Origin: Scilla litardierei
Taxonomy: Eukaryota; Streptophyta; Magnoliopsida; Asparagales; Asparagaceae
DNA length: 64,000 nt
Assembly (NCBI GenBank): GCA_030789695.1
Contig: CM061134.1
Coordinates: 60,705,334 to 60,769,333, forward strand
Reading direction: 5' to 3'
This document shows, piece by piece, positions 1-10,108 of the stretch (positions within the stretch are counted from its first letter, which is position 1; every line of letters begins with the position of its first letter). The notes beneath the pieces were generated by a model, which was given only the letters and a program-made list of their open reading frames with translations, was not told the origin of the DNA and made no database searches. The translations under genes were made by a program, and so were the position numbers.

Positions 1-580
1 AGGCAACGCATCCCCCCTCCTCATGCGGAGGGGGTTGGCTACGGCCAAAAAACCACCACGACCACCCCGTCGAGGGGGAGGAGTGCATGCAGCCACCCCA
101 TGCAAGGGGGGAGACCGGCCATGGCCAAAGGGCCATGGCCGGCCTAGGCCAATAGGCCATGGCCGGCCGGTCCCGGCCCCGGCCAGGCCATGGCGAGCCA
201 TGGCCGGCCCCGGCCATGGCCAGGGGGCCCTGGCCGTGGCCAAGGCCAGGCCTGGCTGAGACCAGGCCAGGGCCATGGGGCCCTGGCCGGCCTCGGCCAA
301 GGCCAGGGGCCGGCCTGGCCGGCCCTGGCAGAGGCCAAGGCCAGGCCCTGGCCGGCCTCGGCCAGGGCAGAGGCCCTGGCCGAGGGGCCACGGCAGAGGC
401 CCTTGGCCGGCCCTTGGCCAGCCCCGGCCAGGGCAGAGGCCCTGGCCAAGGGGGTGCCAAATAACTGATTGGTCGGTATTGGTCGACCAATTCGGGATTA
501 TTGGTCGACCAATTTAGCCAGAGGCCTTGACAATGGTTTCGGCCCCGGCAACCCACAAGCCTAGCCCATACGGGGCCGAT
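1..580. repeat. GC-rich GGCC island, left arm of a long inverted repeat
   Basis: This stretch is built from short variants of GGCCATGGCC and GGCCAGGGC and is almost pure G+C between about 110 and 460. Its outer end (a run of Cs, then CATGCGGAGGGGGTTGGCT) reappears in reverse complement near 2470-2515. Its inner end (563-580, CTAGCCCATACGGGGCCG) reappears in reverse complement at 2033-2050. The block therefore looks like one arm of an inverted repeat that continues left of the window. Long open frames on both strands here are low-complexity Pro/Ala/Gly/Arg and are not genes. Confidence 0.7.
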
Positions 581-1395
581 GACAGTCGTCTTGTGCCCAC
601 CCTTATGTTTGGGTTTCTTGGTAGACTCCGGTTGCTTGTTACGTTCATTAGTAAACTTCGAACAATTTTTCCGTTTCTTTCCTCTGTGTGAGGAACTAGT
701 AACCATGTGCACTTCTGCACTAGGCTTGGCGGCGCAAGCCGCTCTTCCTCTAACTCGAGGTGCTTTGAAACATCGCTGAAGTTCTTGATGCTCTCATTAT
801 GAGTGAGATGCATCTTCATTTGGTCCCACCCATTTGGTAGGGAACGTATGACTGCTTGGATTTGTTGCTCATCAGTGAGCACATGACCTGCATCCTTTAA
901 CTCTGAGATTAGATTCGCCATATGTCGCAGATGTTTCCCCATGGAATGATCTGGATGTTTCTTGTATGAATCAAATCTTATAGTTAAAGAACGAAGTTTG
1001 GACACCGATGTGCCACCAAACTTCTCCTCAAGCTTGGACCATATGTCCATGGCTAGGTCATGCTCTCGGAAGATGTGCATTATGTCATCGGCCATACTGG
1101 ACAATAACGTAATGCGAGCTATCTTGTTATTCCGAGACCAAACATCAAAAGCTTCCTTGTCTCGTCTGTGTTGGGCCGTAGTGCCCAACTCAGGTTCAAT
1201 CATTTTGTTCTTCAGAGTGTCGAGCACGTCTTGCTCCTCTAGAACATATTGTATCTTTATGGACCATAGTTTGTAATTATCGCCGTTGAGTTTTTCACCT
1301 TTTTTCAACTCAGCGACGATGTTTTTAGCGGCAGAAGAAATTTTAGCTTTAAAATACTGCAAAAGACATGAAAAAGAAGGTTCGATCAAAAACAT
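514..1395 (-). pseudogene. Ty1/copia gag (UBN2 domain), truncated
   Basis: This is the capsid-like Gag of a copia retrotransposon, which packages element RNA in cytoplasmic particles. The 293-codon frame starts at 1395 and reads through a typical UBN2 region: KLNGDNYKLWSIKIQ near residues 36-50, then the conserved stretch ending in MAMDIW/KLEEKFGG-type sequence, and LPNGWDQMK near residue 187. Around 735 the frame slips inside a GCC-rich run. The other frame continues with a Ser/Lys-rich stretch that normally precedes the zinc knuckle, but no CCHC motif follows; the sequence runs into the GGCC island instead. Strand and position agree with the minus-strand PBS and LTR at 2971-3839. Protease, integrase and RT would lie left of the window. 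Known from family: UBN2 marks copia Gag. Inferred: non-functional because it is truncated. Confidence 0.85.
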
Positions 1396-1656
1396 TGCAT
1401 TAATTTCATATACATAGTCATCATGTTATTACATTTTCATGATTCATTAGTCTCGGGCAGCGGACCGACCAGGAAAATGGCGAGTCCATGGTTCACTATC
1501 CCCAGACCGAGCTGAGGTGTCCCATAAACTAGTCCAAAAGACCACTGGTCGAATCATGATCCATTGAGATGCTGAATCAATCGAATGTGGAAATTTTCAG
1601 ACTAGTTTAATATCACTCCCACTTGGAAAAATCCCATTTGGAATGATATTATTATA

Positions 1657-1772
1657 TTTGATAAGTTACTTTCGAAAAATATTGAAGATGTTGCTCTAGA
1701 ATCGGAAAGGTCTCCACGATTCCAATCACCATCTAGAACAACCTTCAATATTTCCCCCTCACTTATCAAACG
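1657..1772. repeat. Imperfect inverted repeat in the copia leader
   Basis: The left arm has TTGATAAGT, then AATATTGAAG and TTGCTCTAGA. The right arm has TCTAGAACAA, then TTCAATATTT and ACTTATCAA. The blocks pair in order around a centre near 1715. An RNA from either strand could fold here. No function is known. Confidence 0.6.
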
Positions 1773-2032
1773 ATAGTACTCTTATAATAATTCGCAGTGG
1801 AAAAGCGTTTTTGAAAACATATTTTTCAAAAGCAAATGCGATATTTCAACCTAGTACCCTTATGATACTAGCGAAATATTCGGCAATCCCTGGCCATTGT
1901 CGGGATTGAACCGTAGCCGTGCCAAGGCCAGATCCCCCCTGAGGGGATTTTTCTGCAAGCCACCGTCACCGGCTCCTGTTTGGATCCATGCGCTTCCCTT
2001 CTGCAGGGAAATTTTGCCGCATGGAACTGCAG

Positions 2033-2520
2033 TCGGCCCCGTATGGGCTAGCCATGCATGTCTCATTCATGCAAGCCTCCCCCCAAATACAGGGTCAACC
2101 GGGGCTCGGCACTGGCCGAGGCCGGGGCCGACAGTGGCCGGGCACTGGCCTCGGCCAGGGCCGGCAGGCCTCGGCCAGGCCCTGGCCACTGCCAGGGCCG
2201 GCCATGGCCCTGGAAGGCCGGCCAGGCCCCTGCCAGGGCCGGCCAGGCCTGGCAGAGGCCAGGGCGTTGGCCCTGGCCCCTGCCAGGGCCGGCTAGGGCC
2301 CCCTGGCCTTGGCCGAGGCCAGCCAGAGCCAGCCAGGCCATGGCCGGCCATGGCCTGGCTATGGCCCCTTGGCCATGGCCGGCGTTGGCCTATATGGCCA
2401 TGGCCGGCCTCCCCCTTGCATGGGTTGGCCGCACACCCCCCACCGGAGGGGTGGCCGTGGTAGTTATTGGCCATAGCCAACCCCCTCCGCATGGGGAGGG
2501 GGGATGCATTCCCTCCATAC
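2033..2520. repeat. GC-rich GGCC island, right arm of the inverted repeat
   Basis: This is the counterpart of the island at 1-580 in opposite orientation. Its inner boundary is CGGCCCCGTATGGGCTAG (2033-2050). It then runs through GGCC arrays and ends with CCCCCTCCGCATGGGGAGGGG near 2483-2503. Frames on both strands are low-complexity and are not called as genes. Confidence 0.7.
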
Positions 2521-2970
2521 CCCATATGGCCATTGTGATCATGCACCAAAAATGTCATCTTCTCCGTTGAGAATAACCACCATCGTCTTCTCCGATGAAG
2601 CACCCGTTCGACGAGAAAACGGTTTTGCTTCAATGGCCGTGTGCCAAAAAAATGAAGAGAACGTGTTTTCAAGGCCGCAAACTTCACGCTCTACATGAAG
2701 AGAGTTCACATTCTCAATTGAATGGAGACTCAGCATCCATGAGGAGCGCGAGTTTGGCGAGATGAATGGTAAGTTCTTCCCGTCACGGAGAGTTCCTGCC
2801 ATATCCGTAATGGCAGAAGACCCTAACATGAAAAGAACAACTACTACGATTCTCTCCGTCATGATGCGTTCCTACCATATCCATAATGGAAGGAGCCTCA
2901 TTCGTGAAAGAGACAACGCCTTGTTCATCGGTGAGACCGGGGCGACGGTTAGACCGTGGCGAACCCGTAT

Positions 2971-2983
2971 GGATCTGATACCA
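2971..2983 (-). promoter_or_regulatory. Primer-binding site, initiator-Met tRNA type
   Basis: On the minus strand this reads TGGTATCAGATCC, one base off the TGGTATCAGAGC common in plant copia elements. It lies one base inside the LTR edge at 2985. It fixes the element's direction as minus and agrees with the gag strand. Confidence 0.85.
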
Positions 2984-3250
2984 ATGTTGGATCCCGTCAA
3001 AACAACGACATTAGGATCGAATAATAAAGAAGAGACTTACGCTTGCGTACACGGCACCGTAATCTCTGAACTTTGCCCTCGGATTAGCCACAACGGTCAG
3101 TACTTCGTCACGGAGCATCGAAGCAGCGTTTCACTGCCTAAATCTCTATTTAGAAGAGGATTTTAATGGAAGGGAGAAGAAGAACACAAGTTGCCTTATG
3201 CAAACTTATGGCAAGTTAAGATTAGTGTAAAATGCATACCCTTGGGTCCT

Positions 3251-3259
3251 ATTTATAGG
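3251..3259 (-). promoter_or_regulatory. TATA-like box of the copia LTR
   Basis: The minus strand reads CCTATAAAT followed by AGGACCC. Its placement, two thirds into the LTR, fits a U3/R boundary roughly 30 bases downstream. Confidence 0.55.
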
Positions 3260-3557
3260 CTTTAGGGGTAGTTATTGTAGGAAATAACTACTTATAAGCT
3301 TATTAGCCTATATTAGCCCTTTTACTTATCCTTTTCTTCATTCACTTATCAAGTTCCTTTATGCACTTATAAAGTGACTTTTTCCACTTATCGAGTGGTC
3401 CTTTTCACATGAGAAAAGGTTCCCTTCGCGCACGCTTTTGTGCACACGACATCTAAGGTCCATAGGCCCTCATACATCCCCTCACGGGTGTATACATGTC
3501 GTCCATATCCAACACCAGGCACCCAGGCCAGAGCCAGTCTGGCCTGGATTAGCCTGG

Positions 3558-3590
3558 TCTGACCCATGCCCAGTTTGGGCATGGGTCAGA
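3558..3590. repeat. Perfect 15-bp stem, 3-nt loop hairpin in U3
   Basis: TCTGACCCATGCCCA is followed by GTT and then by its exact reverse complement. It lies upstream of the LTR TATA box. It could be a regulatory palindrome or a small-RNA source; neither is shown. Confidence 0.8.
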
Positions 3591-3839
3591 CCCCTTTGCG
3601 CAGTTTTGGCTGTAACTTGGTATTTGTCGTTCGATTTGGACGTCGTTTGAACCTGGGCATAGACAGAGACATTCCCGTCTTACCCGTGAACTTTTTCTTG
3701 CGTTTATTTCATTAAATATTTTCGTAAATTATTTACGACACATTTAATCTGGTTTGCATCAAATGCGAAATAGTCCCTATCTAAGCTTAAATTATCATTT
3801 GCATCAAATACAAATGATCTGAGGGCACATTCCTCAACA

Positions 3840-4051
3840 TAAGAATCATTAAGCCACTCTCAAACTCTCTCATTTCCCTCTTAGATCTCACATTCCTCTT
3901 CATGCAGTGAAGTCAAGCTCAAGGGAAATCATCCAAGTGCAATCAAGTTCATCTCATCACTTGGAGATACTCTTCCATGCCTTGCATTCATTATTGAGTA
4001 AGTTCATCTTATCAAGGCATAGGTAAGAGAGTTTATTTTTTCTTTGTGTAT
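3840..4051. other. Left part of an LTR-like remnant split by a solo LTR
   Basis: No gene is seen. This stretch rejoins 6201-6600 once the solo LTR at 4052-6195 and one TSD copy are removed. The joined piece resembles the 3' end of a plant Sirevirus-type LTR: CTCT/GAGAG hairpins, then CTATTCACC followed by CCCTCCCCC. That family call is an inference from general resemblance. Confidence 0.4.
4047..4051. repeat. Target-site duplication TGTAT, left copy
   Basis: It matches 6196-6200 exactly on the other side of the solo LTR. Confidence 0.85.
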
Positions 4052-4355
4052 TGTCTTGCCCTGCTTCCCATTGTACTTGGGAGCGAGAACATGAGCGGGT
4101 CTGCATATGCTTAAAATAAAGAAGAAGTACTTTTTTTCTTCTTTGACTTAAGCACAATAAGCATTTTGTAGCAATCCAGGTTCTTGCATGTGAGGTTCTC
4201 AGAAGCAGCACAAATATTTATTACAATTATTCTTTCGTCCAAACGGCGTATACAAATTAATTAAGGCCTAGCATGTCCGTACAATTTATTGTTGAATGCA
4301 AACACACCTGAAAACAATAATTCGACTGAATAAATAAAAACAGCAGCAAAACTCT

Positions 4356-4463
4356 CAAGTTCTCAGCTGGGAGGACCTCTGCGTCTTCGTAGCTGTGATC
4401 TGCGAGGTCTACCTCCATGTTGGAGTCTTCAAAAGCGGGGTCCTCAACGTACTCTGTCTCTGA
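4356..4463 (-). other. Acidic coding-like block in the solo LTR
   Basis: The minus frame contains SETEYVEDPAFEDSN, then DLADHSYEDAEVLP. It directly follows a TATGTTAG that could serve as a 3' splice site. Blocks of the same character sit at the same place in the LTRs at 13415-19938, 14772-17961, 21271-23782 and 27057-29567. It is not called as a gene. Confidence 0.5.
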
Positions 4464-5357
4464 ACCTAACATATATTTCATAAATTCATTTGAAATATTT
4501 TTCAGCGATAGCTCGACAAGATTTTAAAGTAGTTAAAGTGTTAAACTTGCGAATTAAGGAAACAAAGAGCGTTAGAACATATAAGAGAGCATGTGTATAT
4601 CAAAAGATGAGAACATGCTGAAAGTAAAGACATAAGATTCATCAACCAGTTAATACATGATTTGAATTTTTAAATAAGGTGAAGGTAGTTTGCAAGTCGA
4701 GTACTTTTTAGTTGTTTGTGTCACTGAATAAGTCCTTGTCCGAGTAGGTATAATGTTCTCGATACACCCTATCATCGGGTGTTTACCGTGACACCTCTTG
4801 TCATCCCTAACCCGGAAAATGGCAAAGATGCTTGCCTCCATTAGTGTGGTATGGAGGTAGACGTAAGATGCTCAAGCCACACTTACGAACTCTACTACAT
4901 GAACCAACCCCACCCCAAAGTGTCTGTCTAGTCATCGACTAGGTTTCATACCATCTGTATTCGATGGTATCACATATATGCATCGAGGGTTTGTCCTGCC
5001 CCCTGCCTAAGGTAATGCAATCTTTTGATAATGAGCATAGAATAAATCATTCCAAAACTGAAGAGACAAATTAAACATAACATGTCATGTTGGAACGTAT
5101 CACCAGGTCCATTGAAACATTTAAATACTATAAAGCAAACATGATTATAAGGAGTTATTATTATTAACTGTGTCACTGACATTTGATGATTTCAGCTACT
5201 AAGATCTAAACGTTATATCTTGCGGATTGTATACGATAAAATACTTGCCTGGTAGAGGCGAATTTGGGTGTCTAAGCGATCGTAGAGTGATGCGCGGTTT
5301 ATCTGCATCATTAGTTCAACTAAAGAACTTTAACTTATTAACATATTATTAAAGCTA

Positions 5358-5361
<4 letters not shown>

Positions 5362-5400
<39 letters not shown>
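5362..5400. repeat. (AC)n microsatellite
   Basis: An uninterrupted AC dinucleotide run is followed by TATATATA. It lies inside the solo LTR and is probably length-variable. Confidence 0.95.
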
Positions 5401-5408
<8 letters not shown>

Positions 5409-5454
5409 ACTATATATTGTACGTACATATATATAAACTTACATTATACAAAAT

Positions 5455-5790
5455 AATATAACATGTCGTTTGTATTTTAACTTACATAATATATGTAAGT
5501 TATTTGCTAATGTAAGTTATTTTAACTTACATAATATACTATAATTTAATATATCTTAACTAAATTAGGAAATAATTGATTTCCTAATCAAACTCTAATG
5601 TAAGTTATTTCCTAAACTTACATTAGAGTTTGATTAGGAAATAATTGATTTCCCAATTAAACTCTAATGTAACTCTAATGTAAGTTATTTCCTAAGCAAA
5701 CTCTAATAATATAACATGGTGTATATTATGTAAGTTATTTCCTAATCCAAAATATATATAAACTTACATTATACAAATTAATGTAGTTAG
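5455..5790. repeat. AT-rich direct and inverted repeats
   Basis: AACTTACAT and its complement ATGTAAGTT recur at least eight times, often as AACTCTAATGTAAGTTATTTCC or its inverse, with several self-complementary pairs. This expansion lies inside the solo LTR next to the AC tract. Confidence 0.8.
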
Positions 5791-6195
5791 AGTTTGATTT
5801 GTAATAATCTAGTTACGATTAGATTTGATTTAGATAATAATTTGGTTAAGATTAGATTTGTTAAGATTTTATTAGTTTAAATATTGTATAGAATATCTAA
5901 CTAGTTAAGATATTTAGACTTATTAGAGTTAAAACAATTTACTTAGAAAATATTCTAATTATTACGATTTATCTAGTTAAGACAATTAAATTATTACGAT
6001 TTTGCCCCTCAACTCCACATCATCCAAAAATCATAAAAATAATATTAGCTCGATCGGTAAGCCATGTGGATCGCGAATACGGTACCCAATCATGAGTCCG
6101 AGCTAAGGAAAATAATAAATAAAGTCATGAACAAGAATTCAGTACATGCATAACAATACGTACGAAATACATATTGATAATTACTGGTCGTTACA

Positions 6196-6200
6196 TGTAT
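6196..6200. repeat. Target-site duplication TGTAT, right copy
   Basis: It matches 4047-4051 exactly. Confidence 0.85.
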
Positions 6201-6208
6201 TGAAACCC

Positions 6209-6405
6209 TAGCTTTCTTTGTGAGAGCTAATTACTCTCTTTGTGAGAGTTTAACCTTTGTGTAGGGTTGGTTGAGTACTCTCTTTATGAGAGTTAAAGTC
6301 TCTCTGTGTGAGAGCAAGGATATCTCTTTGTGAGAATCCAAAATCCCTTATGTATGGTATCTCTGTGAGAGATTGTATTCACTACCTTGTGTAGGATCAT
6401 AGTGG
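6209..6405 (+). repeat. Array of hairpins with a recurrent TTTGTG-type loop
   Basis: About eight short hairpins follow each other: TAGCTTTC-TTTGT-GAGAGCTA, ACTCTC-TTTGT-GAGAGT, AACC-TTTGTGTAG-GGTT, ACTCTC-TTTAT-GAGAGT, CTCTC-TGTGT-GAGAG, GGATATCTC-TTTGT-GAGAATCC and TATCTC-TGTGA-GAGATTG. The loop stays similar while outer stem bases change in pairs. It lies in the remnant split by the solo LTR. Confidence 0.7.
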
Positions 6406-6429
6406 ATATTTGTGTGGCTGGATGTATCC

Positions 6430-6600
6430 AAGTTGGGGAACCAGGGTAAAACTCTTGTGTTAGCGTTTGCATTAGTTGTGTGTATTATTCTCCTCTTGAA
6501 TTTATAATTCCGCATTTGCAAGTTTAATTTTTAATTATGCAACTATTGCCATTACTCTATTCACCCTCCCCCTCCCCCTCCCGTTAGAGTGTTTGTTGTT
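6430..6600 (+). other. LTR 3'-end-like sequence with C-rich tract
   Basis: CTATTCACC is followed by three CCCTCC repeats, a junction often seen at the 3' end of plant Sirevirus-type LTRs. No PBS follows, so the element appears truncated here. Confidence 0.35.
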
Positions 6601-8773
6601 AGTATTGTAAGGCATAGACGGTCCTTATAGGCTAATGTGTGTGGAATGGCATCTTTGGTAGTCAACATTCCAAGAAGAAGTGTAGTTATAACACTTCAAG
6701 TGAATGGCATAAATTGTAATTCATATCCCAAAAGAAAGGGTAATTGTGAAACCCTTTGGTGCACATAAAAATCCACATTTTGGGCAAGGGTAATGTAGTA
6801 AATTCATGGTGATTTGGATGAGAATGAAGGATCTGCAAGAAATTTCAAGAGAACACTTTTTTTTCCTATTTCTTCTTCATTTTCTTTTCATCTCCCTATT
6901 ATTCCACCCTCTTGGCCGAATTCACACAAACAAAAAAAGAAAAAAAATAAGAGAAGAGAAGAAGAAAGATGAAGAAGAAGTAAGAGAAGAAGTAAGAAAA
7001 GAAGGAACAAGTTCTCATTCCTAGCTTGAGATAGGATCCTAACTTGATTAGAATATTTTTTTGGGGTTGTTGTGTGGTTTCCTATTATGGAAACAAGCTA
7101 TTATTGTTGTGGTGGTCGTGGTTGCCTAGATGCCATTTTCATATTGTTGTTGTTGTGGTTGCATATTATTGTTGCTGTTTTTGGAATGAGTATAACTTTC
7201 ATTATAGTTATCCAAAAATTATGTTCAAATACAAACTAGAAAGACCTTAAAGTTACCTACAACTTTCATTTAGATGTGAAAGTCAAATTCTGCATATATT
7301 TCGACTAAAATGTCGATCTATATGGTAGGGTAAATTCTGGCAGAATATGCACCATGTTGGTGAATAGAGTAGAACTGTCACTCCAGTTGTCCAAATAATA
7401 TGATTTAAGACAATATGGAATCTTAATAAAATTATCTACATTTTTCATGTTGAGATCTTAGTAGGATTATGACTGTAGATAATTGAAATTAACTAATTTT
7501 TACAGCTAACTAACTCAGTTTTGGGACAGATTCTGCACCTAGATTCTACAAACCTTAACTATTATCATATATGCCTAAAAATTATGATTTTTGTTGTTGT
7601 GGAACCATGGATGAGTCCTCTACATGTTTCATTTGGAAAGTTGTGTCAAAATCTAATTAGAAATTGTGAAACCAGCTAGTCATTTGAAACTACTTCTCTT
7701 GCCCGAATAAGTGCAATATTCTTATGATTTCTTATGTAATGTAATGCATATTATGCCGCTTTAATATTTGCATGCCCTTTCTTCTATGTGGTTCTCTATA
7801 CTCCATGGACATATGATGTGTGAAATAAGAAACATAACTATACAATCACCTGGAATATCTCAATCTACCCTATGGTCGGTGAGTATCTTGGGAATGTGTG
7901 TGGGTAAGAACTGGACTATTTTGATGTGATATGTGATGCCCACAGGGCAATGTACTTTGAGACGATATTGTGATGATGTAGAGATTTTTCTCACTCGCAC
8001 TCCCGTGAGAGGGGGCGGGCAGAGTTCGAGAGGCCCCGTTAAAGTTAATCAGTGCTCGTGTACCGCTGGCGAGGTAGTTTGAGAGCCACCCACCTTGGGT
8101 GAGGTCCGGCTTCTTATACACCACGTGGTACTAAGGTTTTCAAATCAATAATAATAAAACCCCATGAAGAGCATAACTGTTGCATTGTTGAATTTGTTGT
8201 TAGTTTCCTTTCTGCGATACCGCTGCACATTTGCATTATTGTATTATGTTCCAGTTAAATTGTCTTCTTGTTTTTTTTACAATTGCTAAGTGTCGTATAG
8301 CTTGGCACAACAATACTAAATAATATTCTATTTTTCAATTCGGGTTTCCTACTAGGCACGCTGTGACGTGTCCCGTTCACTTTTCCAGGACCAGAGCAGG
8401 CGTCCCGTAGGTGACACCCCGTCATCGGGTACTCAGGACTAGTTTAGAGGGTGAGTTTTTGTGTAGACACCTTCATTTAGGTACTTTAGTATGTACATAT
8501 GTGTGATGGTTTTTTACCTGTGTGCATTTCTCAGATGTACTTTTACCTGTACATATATCTGTGACAATTAGTACTTACTTATAGTTGTGTTGGAGTGCTT
8601 ACAGTTACCTTTCTTTTTTGTGGTGGTCTGTATCATCCCATCATACATAGTGGGCTGTCCTTTTTTGTCACTTTCACATTTGGTGCAATACCGCGGCATG
8701 TCTCTCCCTAATTCTCCACTTACATTGGGTAGATTTGAAAATCCTAGGGTATTTGGGAGATTGGGATGTGACA
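6590..8773 (+). mobile_element. Gypsy-type LTR, 3' portion well defined
   Basis: The 3' end is clear: GAGATTGGGATGTGACA finishes at 8773 and is followed directly by decayed copia pol, so it interrupts that gene near the RNase H start. A purine/pyrimidine-rich stretch at 6860-7020 and a (TTG)-rich stretch at 7060-7190 fit the leader part of a long gypsy LTR. The 5' edge is not resolved: no TGT start preceded by the expected TCAAG was found, only TCAAG-TG at 6694-6700. Short frames here are not genes. Confidence 0.55.
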
Positions 8774-9911
8774 TCAAGAAAATGAAAAGTTCCACTTGTG
8801 CTTTTTCGTGTGGTTTTGCAACCAGCAAAACCAGAACCATTATATGGCACTAAATCAAATGTGCTTTCTTTAGAATAAAATAAGACAAAATCAGAAGTGG
8901 ATTTAAGATACCTAAGTATATGCTTTACTTCCCTAAGGTGAAATTCTTTAGGATCTGACTGACATCTGGTGCATGCATAAACACTAAACATTATGTCAGG
9001 TCTACTAGCTGTAAAGTAAAGTAAATAACCTATCATATATCGATACAACTTCTGATCTACATTTTTACCTTTTTCATCTTTATCTAATGAGGTGGAAGTT
9101 GATATGGGTATGTCCTTCTTAGATGAGTTCTCCATTTCAAACCTTTTGAGTAGTTCCTTTGCATATAATTAGTTTGGTGGATGAACATTTCCTCCTTTAA
9201 TTGCTTGATTTGTAATCTCAAAAGTAAATTCAATTCTCCTTGTTCATTTTGAGCTCTTCATGCATAAGCTTGGCAAATTTTTGGTAAAGATCTTTGTTAG
9301 TAGAGCCAAAAATAATGGCATCAACATATATTTGAATGAGGATAATATCATCACCAATTCTTTTTATAAACAATGTAGTGTATTTTATCTACATCATATC
9401 CAGAGTCAATTAAAAACTTCGTAAGTCTTTTATACCAAGCTCTGGGAGCTTATTTCAAATCATATAATTCCTTTTTTTAATTTATAAATATAATCATAAT
9501 GTTTTTTCATGCTCAAACCCTGGAGGTTGTTCAACATAAACTTTCTCCTCAGTAGAACCATTAAGAAAGGCACTTTTTACATCCATCTGATATAATTTAA
9601 AATTTATAAATACAGCAAATGCAAGTAACATTCTAATAGATTCTAATCTAGCTACGGGGTAAATGTTTCATCAAAATCAATATATTCTTCTTGAGAATAT
9701 CCATGTGCTACTAACCTTGCTTTGCTACTTGTCCATCTTCATCCATCTTGTTTCTGTACACCCATTTGGTTCTGATAACTGGTTGGTCATGCAGCCTTGG
9801 AACTAATTCACATATCTGGTTTCTTTCAAATTGTAGAAGCTCTGCTTGCTTGGCCTCAATCCATGAACTATTCATTAACCTTTCTCGGCTCAATGTTAGA
9901 AACAAATGCAA
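8774..9911 (-). pseudogene. Decayed Ty1/copia reverse transcriptase and start of RNase H
   Basis: This is polymerase of a copia element, minus strand, broken by several stops and frameshifts. From the 5' side, 9711-9911 gives the RT entry (SWIEAKQAELLQFERN, then TKWVYRNKMDEDG). Around 9420-9500 are ELYDLK, a stop, then APRAWYKRLTKFL. Near 9330 the catalytic motif reads YVDA instead of YVDD. At 8774-9135 come the late RT and early RNase H signatures (GYLLYFTASRPDIMFSVYA, then RKSTSGT). The LTR ending at 8773 cuts it off. The low stop-free content marks an old copy. The lineage resembles Sireviruses but is not certain. Confidence 0.85.
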
Positions 9912-10108
9912 TATGTATCATATGTTCACCTTGTGACCTAGTTCTGACACCCTCAACAATTCTACCAATAACTTGTGTGTGAGGATGATGTGTTGCTTCA
10001 GTGAAAGCTCTCAGTAGTGAACTAGATGCATGATCATTAGGATGAAAACTATTATCATTATGAGCATCATCAACAACAATAACACGAGAAAAACAACCAA
10101 TTGATTCA

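Larger units (their letters stand above)
1396..2970 (-). other. Long untranslated leader of the copia element
   Basis: About 1.6 kb separates the PBS from gag, far more than usual for copia elements. It holds the right-hand GGCC island (2033-2520) and an imperfect hairpin (1657-1772). The segment 2560-2960 is ordinary sequence with no supported gene; its short frames on both strands lack homology cues. Confidence 0.5.
2985..3839 (-). mobile_element. 5' LTR of the minus-strand copia element (855 bp)
   Basis: The ends are perfect inverted pentamers, TGTTG at 2985 and CAACA at 3835-3839. The PBS abuts the low-coordinate edge, so this is the 5' LTR. A TATA-like CCTATAAAT lies on the minus strand at 3251-3259, about 580 bases after the LTR start. 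A perfect 15-bp hairpin lies upstream of it at 3558-3590. The partner LTR is outside the window, so no target-site duplication can be checked. Confidence 0.85.
4052..6195 (-). mobile_element. Solo gypsy LTR (2144 bp), chromovirus-like
   Basis: Read on the minus strand it starts TGTAACGACC (6195) and ends GAAGCAGGGCAAGACA (4052). Both ends match the start (TGTAACGACCC) and end (GAAAGCAGGGCGTGACA) of the LTR at 13415-19938. The pentamer TGTAT flanks it on both sides (4047-4051 and 6196-6200), a perfect target-site duplication. No internal region is attached, so it is a solo LTR left by LTR-LTR recombination. Inside are an acidic coding-like block (4356-4463), an (AC)n tract and AT-rich repeats. 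Confidence 0.88.

Noticed and set aside
23..517. Several overlapping 60-100 codon frames on both strands
   Set aside because: They are translations of the GGCC repeat, low complexity in every frame, with no domain or codon signal.
1897..2687. Long frames (up to 206 codons) on both strands
   Set aside because: They cross the right-hand GGCC island and owe their length to lack of stops in GC-rich repeats.
7870..8124. Minus-strand frame at the end of an LTR
   Set aside because: It lies inside a gypsy LTR and shows no domain or start context.
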